DNA of 64,000 bases, from NCBI RefSeq assembly GCF_917563925.1, contig NZ_CAKJTJ010000002.1, positions 62,001-126,000 of the forward strand, read 5' to 3'. Each line of letters starts with the position of its first letter. The first letter of the stretch is position 1. The notes under the pieces are model-generated. The model saw only the letters and a list, made by a program, of their open reading frames with translations. It was not told the origin of the DNA and did no database searches. This document shows positions 8,857 through 17,707 of this stretch, piece after piece. Source of the DNA: Sutcliffiella rhizosphaerae (GTDB lineage Bacteria; Bacillota; Bacilli; Bacillales; Bacillaceae_I). Both the position numbers and the translations under genes were made by a program.

Positions 8857-10898
8857 CCTTCCACATTCACCACCCCGATGCTTTGTACTTCAATACTTGC
8901 TTCCAGTTCATTGTAGGAGAGCACTGCAACATGTGGCAGATATCTCTCTAACAACTGCTTCACATACATTCTTACAGCTGGTGAACATAATAGGATAGGT
9001 GATTGTTCGTAAATAGAGAATTGTTCCATTTGGTCTCCAACCTTCTGAACAATATCCATGGAAATATTCGGATCCAAAGATAGAAAATTACCGTGTTCGG
9101 TTTGCTGGATATGATCAGCAATTAGTTTTTCGATTTTCCCAGATAATGTCACTACTTTTAAAGATTCATTTCCTACAACGTATTGACTAGTAATCTGTTT
9201 GCTTAAAGATTGTCTTACATATTCGGTTAAGAGGTCTGTATCAGCAGACATTTTTCCATAATCTGCTAACGTTTCAAAGATAATAGGAAGATTTCGAATA
9301 GATACATTTTCCTTTAATAATTTTGCTAAAACTTTTTGAACATCTCCAATGGAAAGTGGTGACGGGGTCACTTCCTCTACTAATATTGGAGTGCTTTCCT
9401 TTAAATGATCGACTAACTGTTTCGTTTCTTGTCTTCCAAGGAGTTCATATGCATGTTGCTTCATTTTTTCAGTAATATGAGTAGAAACAACGGATGGAGG
9501 GTCCACAACAGTATATCCAGACATTTCTGCCTCATCTTTCACATCCTCACTAATCCACTTTGCAGGTAATCCGAAAGAAGGTTCAATTGTATCAATACCT
9601 TCAATATGATCCTCTTCCATTCCAGGACTCATGGCTAGGTAATGATCAAGTAATAGTTCCCCTTTTGCAACTTCATTTCCTTTTATTTTCAAGCGATATT
9701 CATTTGGTTGAAGTTGGATGTTGTCCCTGATTCGGACAACAGGAATGACCAACCCCATCTCTAAGGCAAGTTGACGTCTTATCATGACAATCCTATCAAG
9801 TAAGTCTCCTCCTTGCTTGGAATCTGCTAGTGGAATGAGGCCATAACCAAATTCAAACTCAATCGGGTCAACTGATAGGAGATTTACAACACTATCCGGG
9901 CTCCTCATTTCATCAGAGGTAACTTCCTCTTCCGTCTCTTCTTCGACAAAGACACTTTCTTTCTGTTGTTTACTGATCATGTAACCTCCACCAATTATCA
10001 AAGCAGATATTGGACCAGTTAGAAGCAAACCGATAGGCGTTACTATTCCTAATAATAAAACCGTTGTCCCGGCAACATACAGCATTTGGGGATAAGCAAA
10101 TAGCTGTTTGCTTATATCTCCACCAATATTTCCATCGGATGCTGCCCTTGTAACAACAATACCTGTAGCTGTTGCAATAAGAAGAGCTGGGATTTGTGAT
10201 ACAATCCCGTCGCCAACTGTCAGCAAGGTAAATTTTTGAGCCGATTCAGCAAAGGTTAATCCCATCTGAGCCACTCCAATAATGATTCCAAAGATGATAT
10301 TTACGAATACAATAATGATCCCCGCTATGGCATCACCTTTTACAAATTTACTAGCCCCATCCATAGATCCATAAAAATCTGCTTCTTTGGCAATCTTTTC
10401 TCTTCGTTCTCTTGCAACTTGCTCAGAAATCATTCCTGCATTTAAATCTGCATCAATACTCATTTGTTTTCCTGGCATTGCATCGAGTGTAAATCTGGCA
10501 GCAACTTCAGAAACACGTTCTGCACCTTTGGTGATGACAATAAATTGAATAATTACCAAAATAATAAATATAACCAATCCTACAACAATGTTACTACCAA
10601 TTACGAAAGACCCAAACGTTTCTACAACAGTACCCGCATCACCTTCACTTAGTATGGACCTTGTGGTAGAAACGCTTAGTCCAAGTCTATACAAGGTAAG
10701 TAATAATAATAATGACGGAAAAATAGAAAACTGCAATGGCTCCTGAATATTCATCGTTGTCAACAGAACGATTAGAGCAAGAGAGATATTAATAATGATT
10801 AGTATACTTAGCATCCATGGAGAAAAAGGAATAATTAACATGGCAATAATTAAAATGACACTAAGTAATACGGCTAAATCTCTGGCTGGAATTTTCAT
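8853..10898 (-). CDS. flhA: Flagellar export apparatus protein FlhA
   Basis: Large membrane component of the flagellar type III secretion gate, thought to couple proton flow to export. The 681-residue protein has an N-terminal half with about eight transmembrane helices (15-315) including the FHIPEP-family loop (MPGKQMSIDADLNAGMI) and a C-terminal cytoplasmic domain (about 340-681) that docks chaperone-substrate complexes. Length and motifs are complete. GAGGAGA precedes the ATG. It lies between flhB and flhF, as in B. subtilis. Confidence 0.97.
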   Translation of the reverse strand: MKIPARDLAVLLSVILIIAMLIIPFSPWMLSILIIINISLALIVLLTTMNIQEPLQFSIFPSLLLLLTLYRLGLSVSTTRSILSEGDAGTVVETFGSFVIGSNIVVGLVIFIILVIIQFIVITKGAERVSEVAARFTLDAMPGKQMSIDADLNAGMISEQVARERREKIAKEADFYGSMDGASKFVKGDAIAGIIIVFVNIIFGIIIGVAQMGLTFAESAQKFTLLTVGDGIVSQIPALLIATATGIVVTRAASDGNIGGDISKQLFAYPQMLYVAGTTVLLLGIVTPIGLLLTGPISALIIGGGYMISKQQKESVFVEEETEEEVTSDEMRSPDSVVNLLSVDPIEFEFGYGLIPLADSKQGGDLLDRIVMIRRQLALEMGLVIPVVRIRDNIQLQPNEYRLKIKGNEVAKGELLLDHYLAMSPGMEEDHIEGIDTIEPSFGLPAKWISEDVKDEAEMSGYTVVDPPSVVSTHITEKMKQHAYELLGRQETKQLVDHLKESTPILVEEVTPSPLSIGDVQKVLAKLLKENVSIRNLPIIFETLADYGKMSADTDLLTEYVRQSLSKQITSQYVVGNESLKVVTLSGKIEKLIADHIQQTEHGNFLSLDPNISMDIVQKVGDQMEQFSIYEQSPILLCSPAVRMYVKQLLERYLPHVAVLSYNELEASIEVQSIGVVNVEG

Positions 10899-10922
10899 TA
10901 TTCTCTCCTCAACTTCCTTGCA

Positions 10923-12011
10923 TTATTTCACTTGGTTTTGTAACCGATATACATATGCTAATATTTCTGCAACTGCTTGGAAGAAATCTTCCGGTATTAC
11001 GTCGCCTATCTCCGCCTGGCTGTAAAGAGCTCTGGCAAGTGGTTTGTTTTCCACCGTGATTACCTTGTGTTCTGCAGCCTTTTCCTTAATTTTCAATGCT
11101 ACAAAATCTACCCCTTTTGCTAGCACGATCGGAGCATCCCCTTTTTTCTCATCATATTTAATTGCGATGGCATAATGAGTAGGGTTCGTTATCACAACAT
11201 CGGCATTAGGGACATCCTGCATCATACGTTGCATTGACATTTCCCGTTGCTTTTGCTTAATTTTTGACTTTATTAGCGGATCCCCTTCGGATTTCTTATA
11301 TTCATCCTTCACATCATGCTTAGACATTCTAATATTTTTCTCATAGTCATATTTTTGATAAAAATAGTCAAAAACCGATAAAAAGAGTAGAGCACCACCG
11401 GCAAACAACCCCATCTTAATTGTTAGAGAACCTAGGAATGCCAATGCCTCATGAATATTTTTTTGAGAGAGAATCAACACATCCTCCAGACTTATCCAAA
11501 GGATGGAAAAGGTTATGATACCGATAAAAACAATTTTGAGCATTGATTTTACAAATTCAACAATGGCTCTTACAGAATATATTCTTTTAAAACCTTGTAT
11601 CGGATCTAGCTTATTTAACTTCATATGGATGGCTTCAGTTGAAAAGAGCGGGCCCACCTGAACGAAATTTGAAAACAGCGCGCCAATAGCAGCTGCAAGC
11701 ATAACTGGTCCCACTATCCAAATCACTTGCATAAGTATTTCAATAAAGATCAAGTGCACTTTATCGACTGTTACTTCCTCTAAAATATAAACATGAAATG
11801 TCTGAACAAAAAGTGTGGTGACTTGAGTCTTCATCCAGGGACCGATTGCAAGGAGGCAAAGAAATACTGCAATTAACACAAAAGCAGTATTTACATCTGA
11901 GCTTTTTGCTACTTGACCTTTTTTTCGGGTATCCTGCCTTTTCTTCGGCGTCGCCTTCTCGGTTTTCTCCCCGGCAAAATATTGCAAATCGAGTTTAAGC
12001 ACAGATGTCAT
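10923..12011 (-). CDS. flhB: Flagellar export switch protein FlhB
   Basis: Membrane gate protein of flagellar type III export which switches substrate class from rod/hook to filament. The N-terminus has the typical GEKTEKATPKKRQDTRKKGQ segment, followed by four transmembrane helices (about 40-215) and a cytoplasmic domain with the autocleavage motif NPTH (DVVITNPTHYAIAIKYD). 362 residues is normal. Its ATG follows the fliR stop without a gap. A free-standing homologue of its C-terminal part is encoded at 39913-40203. Confidence 0.97.
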   Translation of the reverse strand: MTSVLKLDLQYFAGEKTEKATPKKRQDTRKKGQVAKSSDVNTAFVLIAVFLCLLAIGPWMKTQVTTLFVQTFHVYILEEVTVDKVHLIFIEILMQVIWIVGPVMLAAAIGALFSNFVQVGPLFSTEAIHMKLNKLDPIQGFKRIYSVRAIVEFVKSMLKIVFIGIITFSILWISLEDVLILSQKNIHEALAFLGSLTIKMGLFAGGALLFLSVFDYFYQKYDYEKNIRMSKHDVKDEYKKSEGDPLIKSKIKQKQREMSMQRMMQDVPNADVVITNPTHYAIAIKYDEKKGDAPIVLAKGVDFVALKIKEKAAEHKVITVENKPLARALYSQAEIGDVIPEDFFQAVAEILAYVYRLQNQVK

Positions 12012-12788
12012 TTAACCGCCCCCAAGCAAATCCATTAAGCTTCTCATTGTATGAAGCATCAATTCAAACAGCTTATAAAATAGAGTAAACAAAATCGTCA
12101 AAGAAAATATGATTGTTATGAAGCTAACACCTATTTTCAAAGGCAGACCGACCACAAAAACATTTAGCTGTGGTACAGCTCTTGCAACGATCCCTAACGC
12201 AACATCAACTAAAAACAAGACCCCTACAATAGGAATGGCAAGCTGAAGAGCAATAAGAAACATCTTGGTTACCGTTTGGAGAATCAATTCAAAAACAGCT
12301 TCATCACCTAGTGGCAGCCATGCTTGAGTAATAGATATTAATTCATAACTATAATAAATCCCGTCCAACATTAGATGATGGCCATTTACTGCAAGTAGCA
12401 ATAACATGGCAAACATATAGAAAAATTGTCCGATAATTGGACTTTGGATACCTGTTTGCGGGTCTATAACATTCGCAATAGCAAACCCCATTTGAAAATC
12501 TATAAATCCACCAGCTATCTGAATAGCAGCAAGAATCATATAAGCAACAAGGCCAATAAGTAACCCAACCATCATTTCTTTTAACACCAATAATATATAG
12601 GAACCGTCAATACCTAGAACTGGTAAATCCATAGAGAGAGCCATTACAAGCGCAAAGAAAAACCCTAGCCCCACTTTAAAAGTTGTAGGAACATTCCGAT
12701 ATGAAAAGAGTGGAAGGGTTACAAAAAATGCTGTAACTCTTGTCAAAACTAATAAAAAGGCCGGAAAATAATTGATCCACTCTAACAT
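12012..12788 (-). CDS. fliR: Flagellar export apparatus protein FliR
   Basis: Core component of the FliP5Q4R1 export gate. The 258-residue protein is almost wholly hydrophobic, with about six membrane segments; recognisable FliR parts are LLVLTRVTAFFVTLPLFS near the N-terminus, GFAIANVIDPQTGIQSPIIG in the middle, and ARAVPQLNVFVVGLPLKIG. The ATG follows fliQ after four bases and has only a weak ribosome site (AGG at 14 bases), so translation probably depends on coupling to fliQ. Confidence 0.96.
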   Translation of the reverse strand: MLEWINYFPAFLLVLTRVTAFFVTLPLFSYRNVPTTFKVGLGFFFALVMALSMDLPVLGIDGSYILLVLKEMMVGLLIGLVAYMILAAIQIAGGFIDFQMGFAIANVIDPQTGIQSPIIGQFFYMFAMLLLLAVNGHHLMLDGIYYSYELISITQAWLPLGDEAVFELILQTVTKMFLIALQLAIPIVGVLFLVDVALGIVARAVPQLNVFVVGLPLKIGVSFITIIFSLTILFTLFYKLFELMLHTMRSLMDLLGGG

Positions 12789-12792
12789 GAAT

Positions 12793-13062
12793 CTAATTTA
12801 CAAACCTATGAATGTTATTAAAAATCTCCAAAGCATATGAAAGCATATTGGATAACATCCATGGCCCAAATACTACCAACCCTACCAATACCGCAATGAT
12901 TTTCGGGATAAAAGCAAGGGTTTGTTCTTGTATTTGGGTAGTTGCTTGAAAAATACTAACGATTAAGCCCACTACCAAAGCAAGCACTAAAAGAGGTGCA
13001 CTAATTAATAGAATAGTAAATACTCCTCTTTCTGCCATAGAAATCACAAATTCCGGGCTCAT
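12793..13062 (-). CDS. fliQ: Flagellar export apparatus protein FliQ
   Basis: Small two-helix membrane protein of the export gate. The 89 residues begin MSPEFVISMAERG, then two transmembrane hairpins around LLISAPLLVLALVVGLIVS and IIAVLVGLVVFGPWM, separated by the conserved polar segment FQATTQIQEQTLAFIPK. GAGGTG lies six bases upstream of the start. It sits between fliP and fliR in the invariant P-Q-R order. Confidence 0.96.
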   Translation of the reverse strand: MSPEFVISMAERGVFTILLISAPLLVLALVVGLIVSIFQATTQIQEQTLAFIPKIIAVLVGLVVFGPWMLSNMLSYALEIFNNIHRFVN

Positions 13063-13075
13063 TTTTACACCTCAT

Positions 13076-13741
13076 TCAAAATGTTTGCAATAAAGATTTT
13101 ACAATTAAGTACCACCCATCCACTAACACAAATAATAGAATCTTAAATGGCAGTGAAATCATAACTGGTGGAAGCATCATCATCCCCATACTCATCAGTA
13201 CACTTGCTACAACCATATCTATTACTAGGAATGGAATAAATATCATAAAACCAATTTGAAATGCAGTTTTCAACTCACTGATTGCGAATGCTGGTACCAG
13301 AACAGTTAAGGGGATATCCTCGATAGTTTCTGGTCGTTCCATTTGGGCATAATCCATAAACAATGCCAGATCTTTTTGACGAGTATGTTTACTCATAAAC
13401 TCTTTTAGTGGAATGCTAGCAAGCTCGTATGCTTCATCTAACGTAATCTCTTCATTAAACAACGGCTGCAACGCAGTATCATTAACTTCTGCAAAAGTTG
13501 GAGCCATTATAAAAAAAGTTAAAAAGAGTGCAAGTCCTATCAACACTTGATTTGGCGGCATCTGTTGCGTTGCAAGGGATGTCCTAACAAAAGATAAGAC
13601 GATAATAATACGGGTAAAGCTTGTCATTAAGATTAAAATGGCTGGAGCTAAAGAAAAAACGGTCAATAACAGGAGCAACTGGATAGAGCTAGAAACTGTG
13701 GATGCTTCATTTCCACTGAATAGCCCAACAAAATTAATCAT
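13076..13741 (-). CDS. fliP: Flagellar export apparatus protein FliP
   Basis: Main pore subunit of the flagellar export gate. The 221-residue protein has four membrane helices; the family signature is present as LTSFTRIIIVLSFVRTSLATQQMPPNQVLIGLALFLTFF read across residues 40-80, together with PAFAISELKTAFQIGF and MGMMMLPPVMISLPFKILLF. The ATG overlaps the fliO stop (ATGA). It lacks the long cleaved signal of proteobacterial FliP, as in B. subtilis. Confidence 0.97.
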   Translation of the reverse strand: MINFVGLFSGNEASTVSSSIQLLLLLTVFSLAPAILILMTSFTRIIIVLSFVRTSLATQQMPPNQVLIGLALFLTFFIMAPTFAEVNDTALQPLFNEEITLDEAYELASIPLKEFMSKHTRQKDLALFMDYAQMERPETIEDIPLTVLVPAFAISELKTAFQIGFMIFIPFLVIDMVVASVLMSMGMMMLPPVMISLPFKILLFVLVDGWYLIVKSLLQTF

Positions 13742-14400
13742 TTACCGTGTCCTTCTTTCTTTTCCCATTCCTTCATCTTCTGTTGCCTTTCTTTTGACAA
13801 TTGGCCAATTTGTTCTTGTAAAAGGGAGGAAAAAGAAGTTTGTTTGTTCTCTACTTTCTTTTGATTCCATTTTTTCACAAAACCAGGCAGGCTATTGGTA
13901 TGAATCCCGTTTGATTCTATTCTATCTTGGTAGGATTGTATGATTTTCTCCTGCTCCTCTTCATCTGTAATTTCTTTCAAAAGATTAATAGAGTCCCCTA
14001 CTCCCACAACTAAAATACTATTTCCTACTTTAACAAGTTGAAGCGACTTGTTATTACCAAGACTTGCTCCTCCGATGTTTTCTATACCTCTTCCACCTAA
14101 AAGCTTGTTCCTTTTATTAATTAATTTCAGAGCTAAATAGATGAGTGCTAATACGAAAAACAATGCAAGTATCATTTTAAGAAAGTCAAATATTCCAACA
14201 CTAGGTACATTATTTCCTAACTCTTCATCAGAAGAAACCACTTCAGCAGTCTCTTTTTCTGGCTGTTCAGTTTTTGGTTTTTCATCCTCATATTCATTAA
14301 AGACACTATTATCGATTCCATTTCCGAAAACAGTAGTTGGAATTGAAATTATTAGCAGTATTGTAAGGCAAAAAAATGATATTTTCTTATTCACACACAA
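13738..14400 (-). CDS. fliO: Flagellar export chaperone FliO (B. subtilis FliZ)
   Basis: FliO-family protein that helps FliP assemble into the export gate; the B. subtilis gene is traditionally called fliZ. A signal peptide (KISFFCLTILLIISIPTTVFG) is followed by an acidic, low-complexity extracytoplasmic region, one transmembrane helix (FLKMILALFFVLALIYLALKLI) and a cytoplasmic FliO domain (SLQLVKVGNSILVVGVGDSI). No ATG is available near the N-terminus. I choose the TTG at 14400, with AGAGGTG about six bases upstream; the GTG codons at 14409 and 14394 are alternatives. C-terminal 40 residues are Lys/Gln-rich. Confidence 0.9.
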   Translation of the reverse strand: MCVNKKISFFCLTILLIISIPTTVFGNGIDNSVFNEYEDEKPKTEQPEKETAEVVSSDEELGNNVPSVGIFDFLKMILALFFVLALIYLALKLINKRNKLLGGRGIENIGGASLGNNKSLQLVKVGNSILVVGVGDSINLLKEITDEEEQEKIIQSYQDRIESNGIHTNSLPGFVKKWNQKKVENKQTSFSSLLQEQIGQLSKERQQKMKEWEKKEGHGK

Positions 14401-14411
14401 AACAGACACCT

Positions 14412-14774
14412 CTAGGACAGTGTCTTATGAATAGCTTCAATTACTCGGTCAGCTTGGAAAGGTTTCACGATAAAATCTTTCGCTCCAGCTTGAATGGCAT
14501 CAATAACCATTGCTTGTTGTCCCATTGCAGAACACATGATAACTTTTGCGTTCGGATTAATAGCTTTAATTTCCTTTAGTGCAGTAATTCCATCCATTTC
14601 AGGCATAGTAATGTCCATTGTCACTAGATCCGGATGATGTTCTTTATACTTTTCAACTGCTTGAGCACCATCTGCTGCCTCACCAACCACTTCATACCCA
14701 TTTTTTGTTAAGATATCTTTAATCATCATTCTCATAAATGCCGCATCGTCTACAATCAGTATTCTTTTACTCAT
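14412..14774 (-). CDS. cheY: Chemotaxis response regulator CheY
   Basis: Single-domain response regulator; in Bacillus, CheY-P binds FliM and favours counter-clockwise rotation (running). The 120 residues contain the acidic pocket Asp9/Asp10, acceptor Asp54 (LVTMDITMPEMDG), the switch Thr/Ser around MCSAMG and Lys of FIVKPF. GGGGGA precedes the ATG. It is placed directly after fliY, whose CheC-like domains dephosphorylate it at the motor. Confidence 0.98.
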   Translation of the reverse strand: MSKRILIVDDAAFMRMMIKDILTKNGYEVVGEAADGAQAVEKYKEHHPDLVTMDITMPEMDGITALKEIKAINPNAKVIMCSAMGQQAMVIDAIQAGAKDFIVKPFQADRVIEAIHKTLS

Positions 14775-14792
14775 GTTATTTCCCCCTAATAT

Positions 14793-16007
14793 CTATCGAA
14801 GTTTTCGTATTCTATCTGATTGACTTACTATATCTGTAACCCTAACACCAAAGCTTTCATCAATAACCACTACTTCGCCTTGTGCAATCAGCTTATTGTT
14901 GACTAAAATATCAACCGGTTCACCTGCAAGTTTGTCCAATTCAATAATGGAGCCAGTTGATAAATCTAAGATATCTTTAACAGATCGCTTTGTTCTGCCA
15001 AGTTCTACTGTCACTTGCAGAGGAATGTCCAAAAGCATACTTAAGTTACTAGGCTCTGATTCTTCTACTGCAGTTGTCTCGAAGTTAGTAAATACAGCTG
15101 GTTGGACGTTTACGGCATGCTGTGTTGAGAATGATTGGTTACTATTTGAGCTACCCATCGCTTCTCCATTTGCAAATGCAAAAGCCTGTTGGGCATGAGC
15201 TGTTTCCTTAGAAAATGCTGTGTCGCTGTGAGATGGAGCACTAGCTACATAGTGAGATGCTGCAGGTTGATTAATAGTTGGCTGCATATCTACCTGTTCA
15301 GTCTCTACTATTGGCTCATTATTTTGATTTAATAACTCCCCGACCAATTTTTTTGCAAATTCATAAGGAAGTATTTGCATAATAGAAGAATCGATTAAAG
15401 TTCCAATCCGGATGGAAAATGCGACCTTTATTAACAGCTCTTCTTCAGGAAGCTCAGATGCACCTTCACCTTCTTTCAAATCCAACAACATCACAGCAGG
15501 AGGGGAAATGTCTATCTTTTTAGCAAAGACAGTCGACATAGAAGTTGCTGCAGATCCCATCATTTGGTTCATCGCTTCATGTACTGCGCTAAGATGAATT
15601 TCATCAAATTCTACTTGTGGAGTTTCTCCAGAACCTCCTAACATCAAGTCAGCTATGATAGCTGCATCCTTTTGTTCCACTACTAATATATTCGTACCTG
15701 TAAACCCTTCGGTATAACTTACACGTATTGCCACGTAGGGATCAGGAAATTCGTTTTCAAGTTTTTTCCTTTCAATCAATGATACTTTAGGGGTAGTAAT
15801 TTCAACCTTTTGATTTAATAAAGTAGACAAGGCAGTGGCCGAACTACCAAAGGAAATATTCCCAATTTCGCCTAATGCGTCTTGTTCTAAAGTAGATAGA
15901 TACTCTTCAGTTTTCAGCTCATTTAAAGGGGGGTCCTGATCGTTGTTATCTGTCCCTCGAAGCAAGGCATCTATCTCATCTTGAGATAACATTCCGTCAC
16001 TCATCAT
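14793..16007 (-). CDS. fliY: Flagellar motor switch phosphatase FliY
   Basis: C-ring protein of Gram-positive bacteria combining a CheY-P-binding N-terminus (LSQDEIDALLRG), a CheC-like phosphatase core with two E-x-x-N signatures (DALGEIGNISFGSSATALS and VHEAMNQMMG) and a C-terminal FliN/SpoA domain (from about 330, DIPLQVTVELGRTKRSVKDI). Between core and SpoA domain lies a Gln/Ala/Ser-rich linker (about 240-320). The 404 residues exceed the B. subtilis protein by about 25, apparently through the linker. The ATG at 16007 overlaps the fliM end and has AAGGAGG nine bases upstream; a second ATG follows immediately. Confidence 0.96.
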   Translation of the reverse strand: MMSDGMLSQDEIDALLRGTDNNDQDPPLNELKTEEYLSTLEQDALGEIGNISFGSSATALSTLLNQKVEITTPKVSLIERKKLENEFPDPYVAIRVSYTEGFTGTNILVVEQKDAAIIADLMLGGSGETPQVEFDEIHLSAVHEAMNQMMGSAATSMSTVFAKKIDISPPAVMLLDLKEGEGASELPEEELLIKVAFSIRIGTLIDSSIMQILPYEFAKKLVGELLNQNNEPIVETEQVDMQPTINQPAASHYVASAPSHSDTAFSKETAHAQQAFAFANGEAMGSSNSNQSFSTQHAVNVQPAVFTNFETTAVEESEPSNLSMLLDIPLQVTVELGRTKRSVKDILDLSTGSIIELDKLAGEPVDILVNNKLIAQGEVVVIDESFGVRVTDIVSQSDRIRKLR

Positions 16008-16995
16008 CCTCGTAACCCTCCTTAATTTTTTCCATGATTTGTATTGCTAAATGTTTTTTCACTTGTCCTACTTGTGCAAAGTAGCTTGGTTTATTATCTA
16101 CTTTTATATTAATAGGTTTATCTATTTTTTGATCAAGAGGAATTACATCCCCAATGTTAATATTTAATAAATCTGAAAACGAAATTTCAGATTTGCCAAG
16201 CTCTGCTGTGACTATCAATGAAGTTGCTCTAATCACCTTTTCGAGAGATTCCTGCTCATGTGCTTGTCTTACTTTATGTTTTTCTTCCATCCAATAGTGA
16301 GCAGATAGCTTCGGAATAATTGGCTCTAGCACGACATAAGGAATACAGATGTTAATTACCCCTGAAACTTCGCCAATTGTAATGTTCATAGAAATAACAA
16401 TTACTGTTTCATTTGGAGATACCATTTGAAGAAACTGCGGATTGACTTCAAGATCGGATAATTTGGGTTGCATTTCCGTAATTGTATCCCATGCTTCTCC
16501 AAAATTTTCAATTGCTCCCTCAAAAAGTGTCGTCATTAACCTTGTCTCAATTTCTGTCAAACTATCAACTTTGTTAACGCCTGAACCCTTTCCTCCCAGC
16601 TGTCTATCCAGCATGGCATAGGCAATGGTAGGGTTTATTTCAAGTACCACTCTACCTTCAAGTGGAGTAACTTCAAATACATTTAGGATCGTCATCTTAG
16701 GAATAGATCGAATGAATTCCTCATAAGGCAATTGATCCACAGAAGCAACACTGATTTGTATATAAGTACGCAATTGTGCTGAGAAATAGGTTGTAAGCAG
16801 CCTCGCAAAATTCTCATGTATTCTCGTAATGCTTCTTATTTGGTCTTTGGAAAATCGGAGAGCTCGTTTGAAATCATAAACTTTAACTTTTCTCTCTTCC
16901 TGTTCCTTCTTTAATTCTTCAGCATTCATCTCACCCGTTGAAAGGGCAGAAAGTAGTGCATCTATTTCATTTTGTGACATTATTTCCGTAGACAT
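15997..16995 (-). CDS. fliM: Flagellar motor switch protein FliM
   Basis: C-ring protein that receives CheY-P and transmits the switch to FliG. The N-terminus has the CheY-binding peptide (MSQNEIDALLSALS), the middle is the CheC-like FliM domain (about 45-240, with VYDFKRALRFSKDQIRSI and the GGKG region), and the C-terminus is a SpoA domain (AELGKSEISFSDLLNINIGD). Start MSTEIMSQ (332 residues) is chosen because GGCGGTGA lies just upstream; the longer frame adds eight residues without a ribosome site. Confidence 0.97.
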   Translation of the reverse strand: MSTEIMSQNEIDALLSALSTGEMNAEELKKEQEERKVKVYDFKRALRFSKDQIRSITRIHENFARLLTTYFSAQLRTYIQISVASVDQLPYEEFIRSIPKMTILNVFEVTPLEGRVVLEINPTIAYAMLDRQLGGKGSGVNKVDSLTEIETRLMTTLFEGAIENFGEAWDTITEMQPKLSDLEVNPQFLQMVSPNETVIVISMNITIGEVSGVINICIPYVVLEPIIPKLSAHYWMEEKHKVRQAHEQESLEKVIRATSLIVTAELGKSEISFSDLLNINIGDVIPLDQKIDKPINIKVDNKPSYFAQVGQVKKHLAIQIMEKIKEGYEDDE

Positions 16996-17030
16996 TTCAT
17001 CACCGCCTATTCTCATCAACCTCTTGGTGA

Positions 17031-17462
17031 TTAATTTTGTAGGAGAAAGGAGGTTGCATATACTTTCACGACTTCTCCATCCTGCATTATTTCATTTAAT
17101 TTTTCCTGAATATCCTCTTCAAGCTGCGTGATTCCTTTTCCTCCATTTAACTCTGTAGCGGATTTATTAGAAATTTCATGTATTACAATGTTCTGCACTT
17201 GAAAATCTCTTTTTTCAATTTCTGCTCGTGCCTTTTTACCATCTGTTTGCACTTTAATGGTTAAACGGATAAAACCACCGCTTTTTAAGTTTGTTGTAAT
17301 CTCCTCAAAATCTACCGAATACTTCAAAACGTCATCTATAGAAGGCTCCTCAGAAGCTCCATCAGCAGAAAATATATCCAACGAAATAAGGGCAACAACA
17401 CCTAAAAGCGAGATAGCAAGCAAAATAATAATCATGGCGTTTACTATTTTATTGCGAAACAT
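17031..17462 (-). CDS. fliL: Flagellar basal body-associated protein FliL
   Basis: Single-pass membrane protein that surrounds the stator and stabilises it. The 143-residue protein starts MFRNKIVNAMIIILLAIS with one transmembrane helix (about 5-27), followed by an extracytoplasmic FliL domain; conserved parts are YSVDFEEITTNLKSGGFIRL and the C-terminal VVKVYATSFLLQ. GGAGG stands nine bases before the ATG. The start overlaps the end of swrD by 14 bases. Confidence 0.94.
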   Translation of the reverse strand: MFRNKIVNAMIIILLAISLLGVVALISLDIFSADGASEEPSIDDVLKYSVDFEEITTNLKSGGFIRLTIKVQTDGKKARAEIEKRDFQVQNIVIHEISNKSATELNGGKGITQLEEDIQEKLNEIMQDGEVVKVYATSFLLQN

Positions 17463-17661
17463 CTTTTTCAGCCTCCAAATAAGTACCATGATGCATTTGT
17501 GCAAAAAAGGCTTTGCAAAGTACCAACACGTCTTGCATGCTTTCTTTTACAATAAGCTTTTTGCCATTATTCAATGTGATCATAGTGTCTGGTGTTTCTT
17601 CTATTTGTTCCATTAACCAGACATTGACTGCAAACTTTTTTCCATTCAACCTAGTTAACAT
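17449..17661 (-). CDS. swrD: Swarming motility protein SwrD (FlbD family, YlzI)
   Basis: Small FlbD-family protein; in B. subtilis it raises flagellar motor power and is needed for swarming. About 70 residues: MLTRLNGKKFAVNVWLMEQI, then the conserved EETPDTMITLNNGKKLIVKE and a helical C-terminus. The ATG at 17661 has no adjacent ribosome site; the only strong one (AAGGAGGGA, 17701-17709) is 40 bases away and separated by a perfect hairpin. An in-frame TTG two codons earlier is possible. Overlaps the start of fliL. Confidence 0.92.
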   Translation of the reverse strand: MLTRLNGKKFAVNVWLMEQIEETPDTMITLNNGKKLIVKESMQDVLVLCKAFFAQMHHGTYLEAEKDVSQ

Positions 17662-17674
17662 AATCAATACAGTC

Positions 17675-17700
17675 GGGCTAAGCCTTTACACACTTAGCCC
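17675..17700 (-). promoter_or_regulatory. Hairpin between the swrD ribosome site and its start codon
   Basis: A perfect eight-base-pair stem, GGGCTAAG/CTTAGCCC with a ten-base loop, fills the space between the flgE stop with the AAGGAGGGA site and the swrD ATG. There is no U-tract, so it is not a normal terminator. It may bring the ribosome site near the start codon or pause/regulate translation. Structure is seen; function is inference. Confidence 0.55.
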
Positions 17701-17707
17701 TCCCTCC